DNA of 64,000 bases, taken from contig CAZSIT010000002.1 of assembly GCA_964607165.1 (NCBI GenBank), positions 62,001 through 126,000 of the forward strand, written 5' to 3'. Below are positions 23,393 to 31,135 of this stretch, one piece after another; the stretch's first letter is position 1; each line of letters starts with the position of its first letter. Position numbers and translations under genes: made by a program. The stretch comes from DSPP01 sp964607165 (lineage in GTDB: Bacteria; Zixibacteria; MSB-5A5; DSPP01). The notes under the pieces were generated by a model. That model saw nothing but the letters and a program-made list of their open reading frames with translations. It was not told the DNA's origin and did no database searches.

Positions 23393-23695
23393 ATGAAATC
23401 GAATACTATTCGGAAGAATAAAAGCGGAACGGCCCGAGCCAAGGAACATTCCGGCTTGCTTCCTTTTACCTGCCTTTTCAAAAAAGAGAAAGGCGGCTAT
23501 GTTGTCCGCTGCGTGGAATTGGACATCACCTCGCAGGGCGATACCTTGAAACAGGCCAAGGAAAACATCAGAGAAGCCATAAATCTGTATTTGGAATGTT
23601 ACAAACCTCCGGCCAAAAGTTTGGGCATCGGCCCGCCGCAGGCGGGCACCCTCTACCGCAAAATCGACCAGTATGGGTTGAGGAAGGGAAGATAA
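23393..23695 (+). CDS. HicB-like antitoxin-domain protein with a borrowed C-terminus
   Basis: The 100-residue product has a HicB/UPF0150 partial-RNase-H-fold core (FTCLFKKEKGGYVVRCVELDITSQGDTLKQAKENIREAINLYLE, residues about 25-70). The last ~27 residues are not HicB: LGIGPPQAG followed by TLYRKIDQYGLRKGR repeats the C-terminus of the upstream sigma-54 activator. A 17-nt palindrome (23631-23647) is inserted into the copy. No HicA toxin is visible next to it, and the helix-turn-helix or ribbon domain that many HicB proteins have is replaced by this tail. It starts 1 nt after the upstream stop. It may be a stray antitoxin or a small regulatory protein. Confidence 0.7.
   Translation: MKSNTIRKNKSGTARAKEHSGLLPFTCLFKKEKGGYVVRCVELDITSQGDTLKQAKENIREAINLYLECYKPPAKSLGIGPPQAGTLYRKIDQYGLRKGR
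23612..23694 (+). repeat. direct repeat, copy B, with inserted palindrome
   Basis: Second copy of the activator 3' end. GCCCGCC-gca-GGCGGGC (23631-23647) is inserted where copy A has GAAC. The two copies bracket the HicB core, as if that segment had been inserted with duplication of the target. Confidence 0.75.
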
Positions 23696-23702
23696 AAAAG
23701 CT

Positions 23703-24557
23703 ATGGATAAAATTACAAAAATTGAGGCAATTGAAAGAATCGAGGAGTTAATTCAGGAGGTCGATGGGTTCGAGGATAAACTCAAAGGCTTAGACGTGTC
23801 GGTATTAAACTTGGGGCCTTGGCAGAAAGATGTAGAAAAGGCTCTAAAGCTTATATTTCCTGACAAAGCTGACCACATTGAGAAATTCAAAAAGATCAAG
23901 TTTGAACCGGTACCCACGGCAGGAGGATACATTCCAATTTTGGAGATAACCCGAAGGAGGGAGGCCTACCAAACCGACTTAAAACGAGCGCGTCTATTTC
24001 TTAAGTCAAGGATTGAAGAGATAAAGGAATATTGGAAGAATGAAAACGTTTCTGATTCTGTTGGTTCAAAAGCCTTGGCAAAACCAAGCGAAACGAGAAT
24101 AGTGGGAAACAAAATCTTTATTGTTCATGGCCATGATGAAAGATTAAAGAATCAACTCGAGATATTTCTTACCGAAATTAAATTGGAGTCCGTTGTGTTA
24201 CATCGAAAAGCCGATGAGGGTCTCACTATAATCGAGAAAATTGAAAAACATAGCGACGTTGGATATGCCTTCATTCTCCTGACACCTGATGATATTGGCT
24301 ATCCGATTTCGGAAGATAGCAAACCTGACCAGCAGAGAGCAAAAGAAAAAAGAGCGCGCCAGAATGTAATTTTTGAATTTGGTTATTTTGTAGGCAAGCT
24401 TGGACGGAACAGAGTTTGCTGTTTGTACAAAAAAGGTGTTGCGCTTCCAGCTGATATTGTAGGCATGATTTATAAGCAAGTCAGCGAAAATGTAGAAGAA
24501 GTGGCTTTTTCAATACAAAAAGACCTAAAAACTGCTGGCTATTCAGTAAATATATAA
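23703..24557 (+). CDS. TIR-like nucleotide-binding domain protein, putative antiphage effector
   Basis: The 284-residue protein has a helical N-terminal half (coiled segments, residues 1-135) and a C-terminal domain of the predicted nucleotide-binding TIR-like family (PF10137 type). Visible blocks are KIFIVHGHDERLKNQLEIFL, VVLHRKADEGLTIIEKIE, VGYAFILLTPDDIG, ARQNVIFEFGYFVGKLGRNRV and LPADIVG. Domains of this type serve as NAD-degrading or nucleotide-sensing effectors in CBASS and related systems. No cyclase gene lies beside it, so it would act alone or with a distant partner. It is clearly AT-richer than the genes around it, a sign of transfer. Confidence 0.78.
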   Translation: MDKITKIEAIERIEELIQEVDGFEDKLKGLDVSVLNLGPWQKDVEKALKLIFPDKADHIEKFKKIKFEPVPTAGGYIPILEITRRREAYQTDLKRARLFLKSRIEEIKEYWKNENVSDSVGSKALAKPSETRIVGNKIFIVHGHDERLKNQLEIFLTEIKLESVVLHRKADEGLTIIEKIEKHSDVGYAFILLTPDDIGYPISEDSKPDQQRAKEKRARQNVIFEFGYFVGKLGRNRVCCLYKKGVALPADIVGMIYKQVSENVEEVAFSIQKDLKTAGYSVNI

Positions 24558-24561
24558 ATCT

Positions 24562-26097
24562 GTGAAGCTACAAATCCTTTTCTTTTTAGGCATAGTTTTC
24601 ATTTCAAACAATGCTTTTCCTCAATCGGGCTCCCTTCTCTCCGTTGACGAACTTTCAGAAAAGCTCCGCAGCGGGGAGATTTCGATAGAGACTTTTGAGG
24701 AGGCGCTTTTGGCGGCGGAGAGAAGCGGGGCAAAGCTTTCTTTTGTGGCGCAGGAGGAGCTAAAAATTGACTCGGTTTCGGAATTTCAGCTGCCGCTTTA
24801 TTTCAATTTGGGCAGCCAGTATTCGCTAATGCCGGAAAGGGCAAGCCGCAACTATTTTACCTTTAAAAGCCCGGCCAAAAACTCTTTCGGCTTTTTTGCC
24901 GAGGGAGTGAAAACGCCTACGAGCAATGAGCTTACCTTCCGCCGCCGGGGTTTATGGTTTGCGCAAGCGGGCTGGGAGGCCAGAGCTGGAAATTTTGATT
25001 ACGAATGGGGCGACGGGCTGATTTTGGGAAGGGGGTTTTACCCGCTTTCGTCAGCTTCCAAGCCGGATGAATTTGGAAACTCGATTGCCTTTCCCGATTT
25101 CAGCCGCTACAACGGAATTTTGGGACGGAGAAACGCCAAAAACTTTTCGGCGGAGGCGTTCGGCTCTTTTGACCGGAGTGAATCGCATCAAGATTTCTTG
25201 GGAGCGGGAGGCTTTAGTTATTTTCGGCCGAATTTTCAGTTTGGGTTACTAGCCGGAGGCGAAGAACTGAAGAATCGGGAAAACCGAACCCAAAAATCGT
25301 TCCAGTTTGCCTCTCTGCAGGGGCGTTACAAACGCAAAGAAGCCGAACTTTCAGGTGAAGTGGGGTATCTGGACGAAAAACCTGCCGGGTATATTCTTTC
25401 CGCAATGGCTAAGCACGGCTTTTGGGCTTCGCAAATTTCCTTTTGGAACTACAACTCCAATCTGTTTATCCACTCCGGCGGGCCGTCGTTTGGGGATTAC
25501 CGGACGCAGGAAATCGAAGATGTTGATTTTTCCTACCGCACACCGCGCAGCCAAACCAAAGGATTTATCGCAAGCGAAAGCTGGCGGCCGAGTGCACGCT
25601 GGAGTCTTGATTCCAAAGTCGGCTTTTGGGGGCCTTTGGGAGAAAAGTTGAATCGGAACCGGTTTAACTTTTCCGGCCGCTATCGGCCTCTCCAAAAATT
25701 CAGTGTCTCCGGAAGCTGGACTAAAAGCGATTTTTCCGACACACTGGAAGCTCGCCAAAGATGGCAGGGAAGAATTACGACCGATTACGAGTGTAGCAAA
25801 CAGTTGGATTTGCGGCTTTCGGGCGAAATATTGAAAGGCTTTTTAGGTTTTCGAGGTAAGACGCTTGCCGCAAGGTTGCACTGGAGCCAGAAACGGACGG
25901 CTTTTAGCTTCTGGGGAAAAATCGGGGAACGAACCGATAGAGCAACCGAGCGATTTTATTATATCTTCTATATCGAAGAAAGAATGAAAATTTTCCCGGA
26001 GCTTGAGTTTATGTCGCGACTATCGAAGGATTTTAACCGCTCGCTGTCAAACAAGGCATCTACATTTCTAAGAGTTGAGCTGGGGCATCCTTTCTAA
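24562..26097 (+). CDS. predicted outer-membrane beta-barrel protein
   Basis: A GTG start 4 nt after the TIR-like gene is followed by a signal peptide (ILFFLGIVFISNNAFPQ). A short helical N-terminal segment (VDELSEKLRSGEISIETFEEAL) precedes about 420 residues of alternating aromatic/polar strands rich in W, F and Y with glycine turns. The protein ends on a hydrophobic strand with terminal Phe (FLRVELGHPF), the usual signal for barrel insertion. No family could be named. It is translationally linked (TAATG) to the lamin-tail protein gene, with which it probably functions at the cell surface. Confidence 0.65.
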   Translation: MKLQILFFLGIVFISNNAFPQSGSLLSVDELSEKLRSGEISIETFEEALLAAERSGAKLSFVAQEELKIDSVSEFQLPLYFNLGSQYSLMPERASRNYFTFKSPAKNSFGFFAEGVKTPTSNELTFRRRGLWFAQAGWEARAGNFDYEWGDGLILGRGFYPLSSASKPDEFGNSIAFPDFSRYNGILGRRNAKNFSAEAFGSFDRSESHQDFLGAGGFSYFRPNFQFGLLAGGEELKNRENRTQKSFQFASLQGRYKRKEAELSGEVGYLDEKPAGYILSAMAKHGFWASQISFWNYNSNLFIHSGGPSFGDYRTQEIEDVDFSYRTPRSQTKGFIASESWRPSARWSLDSKVGFWGPLGEKLNRNRFNFSGRYRPLQKFSVSGSWTKSDFSDTLEARQRWQGRITTDYECSKQLDLRLSGEILKGFLGFRGKTLAARLHWSQKRTAFSFWGKIGERTDRATERFYYIFYIEERMKIFPELEFMSRLSKDFNRSLSNKASTFLRVELGHPF

Positions 26098-27782
26098 TGC
26101 GAAAAGCCTCAATTACACTCTTAGTCATTTTCTTATCTGTTCCTGCTTTTGCACAGGCACCAAAGGTTGTGGTGAACGAAGTTTTGGCAAACGAGCCGGG
26201 GGCCTTCACCAGTTTGGAGTGGATTGAGCTTTACAATGCCGATTTAAACGCGGTTCCGTTGACGGATTTTTCCATCATTGAAGGCGCCGACACTTCGCGT
26301 CTTGATTCCGGTTCGGTGGTACTGCCGGCAGGCGGTTTTGCAATAGTTTCCCGCAAGCCGGTTGCGGAAACTGAAACGGAAAATTCTTTTGAAAAGCACT
26401 GGGGCAATAACTCCGGTTTCTGGGGAGATGATCCCACAGAGAATTATCCCTTATTGAAAGGGAAGTTTTCTCTAAGTAATGGCTCCGGTCGAATTCTTCT
26501 ACTCTATAAAAACTCGCCTGTGGATTCTTTAATCTGGTCTTTCGATGCAGGCGATGGCAAATCGTGGGAGCGGATTTCCGTTGCGATGCCAGCCACGGGT
26601 GGGAATTTAAGTATTTCGACTGCTACATCCGGCTCAACGCCGGGGAAAATCAACTCGGTCGCGCCAGTATCAAACGATTTAGCTGTTGAGCAATTTGCCG
26701 TGCAAAATCCCTCCGGCAACTTCATGATAATTTCTGGCTCCGTTAAAAATGTGGGACTGGACACAACCACAGCTCGATATCTGTTTTTCTCCTCTGGAAT
26801 TTTAGGTGATACAACTTACACAATCGTTCAAAAGCTCGATTCAATTTTGGTCTCATCTTTAGCACCGCAAGCATTTGACAACTTTACCATTGCCCTGACT
26901 CTACCAAATGGCTACCGGCGTTTGATTCTTTCTTTGCCGCCTGACGGAAGAAATGAAAATAACTTTGCGGCGTTGACCGTTCGAGTTGGAACTTCTTCGC
27001 CAACTTTACTCATCAATGAATTTCTCCCCGACCCGGAAAACCCTCTGGAATCAGAATGGATTGAATTGTATAACGCCGCCGACACGGCCGTGCAGCTTTT
27101 TGGCTGGAAAATTGGAGATGCAAAAAGTCAGGTTCAGATAAGCATCGATTCGATTTCCGTACCACCGGGGAATTTTGTTGTTGTGGTACAGAATAAAGTG
27201 AGCTTTCAGAGTTTTTACCCAAATATTTCCGTCCAAGTATTTGAGCCTTCAAGCTGGCCCTCCCTAAATAACGATGGCGATACCATAAAGCTGGTAAGTC
27301 CGTTTGGGTTGGTAGAGGATTCTATTGGGTTCAATAAAGGATATGGCAACAACGTATCGTGGGAGAAAAAAGACCCGGCGCTTCCATCCGATAATCCGGC
27401 CAACTGGTGGCGCTCGGTGGATGCCAAAGGAGCAACACCTGGAGGGCCGAATTCCATCGCCGCAGCTTATTCGGAAAACTTACAAGTCGATATTTCTCCC
27501 AACCCATTTTCGCCCGATGGCGATGGTTTTGATGATGAGGTCTCAATAAACTTTACCCTGCCTTTTCAAGCCAACTTAACGGCACGCATTTACGACGTGA
27601 ACGGCCGGGAAGTGAAAACGCTTTTGGACAATTCACCGACTGTCACGGGAAAGATTACTTGGGATGGTAAGGGAAATAACGGAAAAACCTTGCGCTCCGG
27701 TATTTACGTTCTATTCATGGAAACATCTGGCTCTGCCCGCTTGACTAAAAAGGGGACTCTTGTTCTGGTTAAGAAAAAGTAG
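26097..27782 (+). CDS. secreted lamin-tail-domain protein with FlgD-like C-terminal domain
   Basis: The 561-residue protein starts at the TAATG junction with the barrel gene. After a signal peptide (SITLLVIFLSVPAFAQ) come a lamin-tail domain (VVNEVLANEPGAFTSLEWIELYNAD, about 20-180) and a CARDB-like Ig segment (about 195-300). A second lamin-tail domain (LINEFLPDPENPLESEWIELYNA, about 305-455) leads to a C-terminal FlgD/T9SS-type Ig module (ISPNPFSPDGDGFDDEVSINFTL, then YDVNGREVKTL and LRSGIYVLFME). Such tails are sorting signals for the type IX or related outer-membrane secretion routes in FCB bacteria. Export through a nearby barrel is plausible. Confidence 0.82.
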   Translation: MRKASITLLVIFLSVPAFAQAPKVVVNEVLANEPGAFTSLEWIELYNADLNAVPLTDFSIIEGADTSRLDSGSVVLPAGGFAIVSRKPVAETETENSFEKHWGNNSGFWGDDPTENYPLLKGKFSLSNGSGRILLLYKNSPVDSLIWSFDAGDGKSWERISVAMPATGGNLSISTATSGSTPGKINSVAPVSNDLAVEQFAVQNPSGNFMIISGSVKNVGLDTTTARYLFFSSGILGDTTYTIVQKLDSILVSSLAPQAFDNFTIALTLPNGYRRLILSLPPDGRNENNFAALTVRVGTSSPTLLINEFLPDPENPLESEWIELYNAADTAVQLFGWKIGDAKSQVQISIDSISVPPGNFVVVVQNKVSFQSFYPNISVQVFEPSSWPSLNNDGDTIKLVSPFGLVEDSIGFNKGYGNNVSWEKKDPALPSDNPANWWRSVDAKGATPGGPNSIAAAYSENLQVDISPNPFSPDGDGFDDEVSINFTLPFQANLTARIYDVNGREVKTLLDNSPTVTGKITWDGKGNNGKTLRSGIYVLFMETSGSARLTKKGTLVLVKKK

Positions 27783-28566
27783 CTGGATTGTTCTTTTTCT
27801 TTTTTCAACCGCCGAAGCCAGCTTTGAGCGGGCCGGTTTTAGCCCAGCCGCAGCTGCCTTGGGTGGAATATATTTTCACCCTGAACCGGAAGCAGTTTTC
27901 TACAATCCATCCCTTTTGAATCTGCTTTCAAAAAGAGAAGTTGGCTTTTGCCATCAGCGGTTATTCGGATTGGACGAGCTTTCCTCCAATCAAGGCGCCG
28001 CCGCTTTTCGGGTGCGGAATATTGTCCTCGGAGTTGGTTTTTATTCTTTCGGCAAAAACGATTACTACCTTGAAAACGGCATCTGGCTCTCTGCGGCTTA
28101 TCCGCTTTCAACGTTTATCCTCGGCGGTTCATTGAAAGGGCTTCTGGTTTCTTACGGCGGAAATTATTCTTCCGACAAAGCCGTTGCCGCTGATTTGTCT
28201 TTGCTTGCCGAGGTTAAACGAGTTCGTTTGGGAGCCGTGGTTCAAAACATTCCATTTACGCCCGGCCAAAATAACTCTCCATTAGCTCCAGTTTTGCTCA
28301 CTATCGGCGCTTCAGCTCAAGCGACTGAAAAAGTGGATTTGTTTGCAGGAGGAACAACACAGAAGGATGGAAAAGAGGGTATAAATCTTGGCCAGGAGTA
28401 TCGCCCGGCACAATATCTGTCTTTGCGGGCCGGTTTTCGTACCGCTCCGGCGCGTTACAGCTTCGGCTTTGGAGCGCTTTACAAAGTTTTCGAATTTGAC
28501 TACAGTTACACCAGCCACCCGGTGCTGGGGGGTGAAAATAGTTTTGGAGTGAGAATCAAATGGTAA
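27760..28566 (+). CDS. PorV/PorQ-like outer-membrane protein
   Basis: A TTG start inside the lamin-tail gene (23-nt overlap) gives a signal peptide (SSWIVLFLFSTAEASF) and then the FCB PorV/PorQ-like opening GFSPAAAALGGIYFHPEPEAVFYNPSLL. The rest is barrel-like strands (RVRNIVLGVGFYSFGKNDYY, ...FGFGALYKVFEFDYSY) ending SFGVRIKW. PorV-type proteins shuttle type IX substrates, which fits the upstream lamin-tail protein with its sorting domain. The start is the weakest part of this call, because no Shine-Dalgarno sequence is visible. The dgt gene overlaps its end by 7 nt. Confidence 0.68.
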   Translation: MFWLRKSSWIVLFLFSTAEASFERAGFSPAAAALGGIYFHPEPEAVFYNPSLLNLLSKREVGFCHQRLFGLDELSSNQGAAAFRVRNIVLGVGFYSFGKNDYYLENGIWLSAAYPLSTFILGGSLKGLLVSYGGNYSSDKAVAADLSLLAEVKRVRLGAVVQNIPFTPGQNNSPLAPVLLTIGASAQATEKVDLFAGGTTQKDGKEGINLGQEYRPAQYLSLRAGFRTAPARYSFGFGALYKVFEFDYSYTSHPVLGGENSFGVRIKW

Positions 28567-29705
28567 AACCTTTAATATTCCCCGAAGAAAAAATCCTGGC
28601 TTCTTATGCCGCGCGGTCATCGGAAAGCCGCGGGAGAGTTCATCCTGAAACGGAGCACGCCTACCGCTCTGCCTTCCAGCGCGACCGGGAACGCATCGTC
28701 CATTCCACCGCTTTCCGGCGGTTGGAATATAAAACGCAAGTGTTCGTGAATCAGGAAGGGGACTTATACCGCACCCGGTTGACGCATACCATCGAAGTTT
28801 CCCAAATCGCCCGCTCGGCGGCGCGGGCGATGGGGTTAAACGAGGATTTGGCGGAAGCGATTGCCTTGGTGCACGATTTGGGGCATACGCCTTTCGGTCA
28901 CACCGGCGAGGAGATTCTGGACGAATTGACTAAGGATGTGGGCGGTTTTTCCCACAACCGTCAGTCGTTGAGGGTAGTGGATTTTTTGGAACAAAAATAC
29001 CCAAATTTCTCCGGGCTGAACTTAACCTACGAAGTACGCGAAGGAATCGTCAAGCACCAAACCGCTACAAAGCTGCCAATACCCAAAGAGTTTCATCCTA
29101 ATGAGCGGCCGACCTTGGAATCGGATTTGGTCGATTTGGCGGATGAAATTGCCTATAACTGTCATGACATTGACGATGGCTTGACCTCTGGAATCCTAAC
29201 GCCAGAGCAGGTGCGAATACTTTCAATCTGGAAAAAGCTGGGGGCCTCCGCCGTCCGGAAATTCAGGGATTTGCCCTTTGCCCGTCTGCAGAGCCAAATC
29301 GTGCGGGAGATGATAAATCGGGAAGTGAACGATTTGGTCACCACTACGCTTTCTCGCATTGAAAAACTGAAAATCAAAAGTCTAACGGACGTGCGCAAAG
29401 TTAAAGAAAGTCCGTTGGGTTTTTCCGCTGCACTAAAAAAAGAAAACGCCGAGTTGAAGAAATTTTTAAACGAAAATTTTTACCGCCATCACCGGCTGGT
29501 GCGGATGGCGGACAAAGCCAAGCGGATTATCGCCGAGCTTTTTGGCGCCTATACGCGCAATCCCGATTTACTTCCCCCCACAAGCCGCGCACGCCTGAAA
29601 AGAGAACCACCCAAACGAGTGGTGGCCGATTACATCGCCGGAATGACCGACCGGTATGCGATTTTAGAGTATCAAAGATTGTTCGACCCGGCGGAAAGGG
29701 TGTGA
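28560..29705 (+). CDS. dgt: deoxyguanosinetriphosphate triphosphohydrolase-like protein
   Basis: A 381-residue HD-domain dNTPase that cleaves dNTPs to nucleoside and tripolyphosphate, so it can limit dNTP pools. The HD metal ligands are visible as TRLTHTIEVSQIARS, then LVHDLGHTPFGHTGEE, with FSHNRQSLR and ADEIAYNCHDIDDG further on. It has the length and N-terminal RDRERIVHSTAFRRLEYKTQVF block of the Dgt-like group. It overlaps the end of the PorV-like gene and converges with the HD-GYP gene 3 nt downstream. Confidence 0.9.
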   Translation: MVKPLIFPEEKILASYAARSSESRGRVHPETEHAYRSAFQRDRERIVHSTAFRRLEYKTQVFVNQEGDLYRTRLTHTIEVSQIARSAARAMGLNEDLAEAIALVHDLGHTPFGHTGEEILDELTKDVGGFSHNRQSLRVVDFLEQKYPNFSGLNLTYEVREGIVKHQTATKLPIPKEFHPNERPTLESDLVDLADEIAYNCHDIDDGLTSGILTPEQVRILSIWKKLGASAVRKFRDLPFARLQSQIVREMINREVNDLVTTTLSRIEKLKIKSLTDVRKVKESPLGFSAALKKENAELKKFLNENFYRHHRLVRMADKAKRIIAELFGAYTRNPDLLPPTSRARLKREPPKRVVADYIAGMTDRYAILEYQRLFDPAERV

Positions 29706-29707
29706 AA

Positions 29708-31135
29708 TTACTGGAGAGCAATGCGGGAGAGGTTAATTCCGTAATCCTGCGAATTCAAAAGCCGCTTGATGTTCCGGCTGAACTGCCCGCTGGCCTGGTC
29801 CCGCTCGCTTAAATCCACCAGCGTGAACTCGGTTTTTTGACCTGCGGCATCGACGATGACCCGCACTTTGGGCCGGTAGATATTATCCGGATTGGTTTTG
29901 TACACGATTCCGATTTCGTTGGTATCCAAAAGCACCAGCGAGCCGACCGGAAAAACGCCGATGGTGGAAACAAAAATTTTCAAGAGCAAAGGGTCATACA
30001 TCGTCCCCATCCCGCCTATAAGTTTCTGCAGCACCTCATCGGGAGTAAAGGGAGTTTTGAAGTAAACCCGCCCGCTGGTCAAAGCCTCGTACGTGTCGCA
30101 GATTTTTACAATCATCGGAAAAATTCCTGGCACGCGTTTCATAGAGAGAACGGGATACCCCTTGGTGTCGTAATTGATATGGTGCATAAAGGCGACTTCG
30201 GCCGCCCGGGCGGTGAACTCATCCGTCCCGCGGGTTAACATCAAGGTTTTAGCCCCCAAAACCGGATGGCGCCGCATCTGCTTCCAATCCTCTTCGTCGA
30301 AATCATCCGGTTTGTTGAGCAACTCGAGAGGCAACTTGACTTTACCAATGTCGTGAAAAAGCGCCGCGAAGCCCAAAAGCGCCAGAGTCTTTTTGTCCAA
30401 CCCCAGGCGGGTGCCCAAGGTAACCGAAAGAACCGCTACGTTGACCGAATGGGCATAGGTATAATCGTCGAAGTGTAAAAGAGCCGCCAGTTCCATCAAA
30501 GCCGCTTCATCCTCCACGACCTGGTCAACCAGTTCCTGCACCACCCGCTTGGCCGACGGCAAGTTAAATCTCTTGCCCGCCCGGACAGCACTCATGGCTG
30601 TCTCTACCAAAGCTACCGCCGTGGTAAAAGTCTTGCGCGCTGCCTCGCGCGAGGTTTGATGCTCGACAAGGTTTTCTTCCTTTTTCGTCTTCGGAACAAT
30701 ATGCTCAACTTTTTCCTGTTCGAACAGCTCCAGCAAAGCGGCGGGGTCTTCCGGGGCTTTTTTGAAAATAAAAACAAAGCGGTTCAACTCCTCCTGGGTT
30801 AACCTCGGTTCAAAGGAGAGCCCGCCCAAATGGTGGCTGGCTAAGACTCCGATTAAAAACTTGCCGGCGGTGTAACCTTCTAAATCGAATTTTAAGCGAA
30901 GGTCGTTGACAAAAAGGTGCCCATCGAGGGTCTCTAAATCGACTTTTCCCTCTCCGTCCTGCAGGCGGGAAATTACTGAAAACAGCTGTTGAGCCGGGTT
31001 TTGGAAGGAGGGATGGCTGGAATCGTACAATTCCGCCGTGCGAAACAGAACAAAAAGCCCGTTCACCAACTCTTTTTTCAAGTCCGGAGCGGAAGTTTGA
31101 ATGCTGCGCTGTTCTTTAACCGCTGCGGTGCTCAT
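29708..31135 (-). CDS. HD-GYP domain protein
   Basis: A 475-residue protein. The N-terminal ~200 residues are a helical region of unknown fold. The HD-GYP domain (about 225-390) has YTYAHSVNVAVLS, LFHDIGKVKLP, RRHPVLGAK and HHINYDTKGYP, keeping the HD pair and the GYP triad with a shortened HHExxxGxGYP loop. Members hydrolyse c-di-GMP or related dinucleotides, although the altered loop leaves substrate open. A small C-terminal domain follows. It overlaps the HEAT gene by ATGA and is co-translated with it. Confidence 0.85.
   Translation of the reverse strand: MSTAAVKEQRSIQTSAPDLKKELVNGLFVLFRTAELYDSSHPSFQNPAQQLFSVISRLQDGEGKVDLETLDGHLFVNDLRLKFDLEGYTAGKFLIGVLASHHLGGLSFEPRLTQEELNRFVFIFKKAPEDPAALLELFEQEKVEHIVPKTKKEENLVEHQTSREAARKTFTTAVALVETAMSAVRAGKRFNLPSAKRVVQELVDQVVEDEAALMELAALLHFDDYTYAHSVNVAVLSVTLGTRLGLDKKTLALLGFAALFHDIGKVKLPLELLNKPDDFDEEDWKQMRRHPVLGAKTLMLTRGTDEFTARAAEVAFMHHINYDTKGYPVLSMKRVPGIFPMIVKICDTYEALTSGRVYFKTPFTPDEVLQKLIGGMGTMYDPLLLKIFVSTIGVFPVGSLVLLDTNEIGIVYKTNPDNIYRPKVRVIVDAAGQKTEFTLVDLSERDQASGQFSRNIKRLLNSQDYGINLSRIALQ

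Noticed and set aside
23612..23694. Reading the 3' duplication as an attL/attR pair of an integrated element
   Set aside because: The bracketed segment is only about 220 nt and has no integrase; a local insertion or duplication is simpler.
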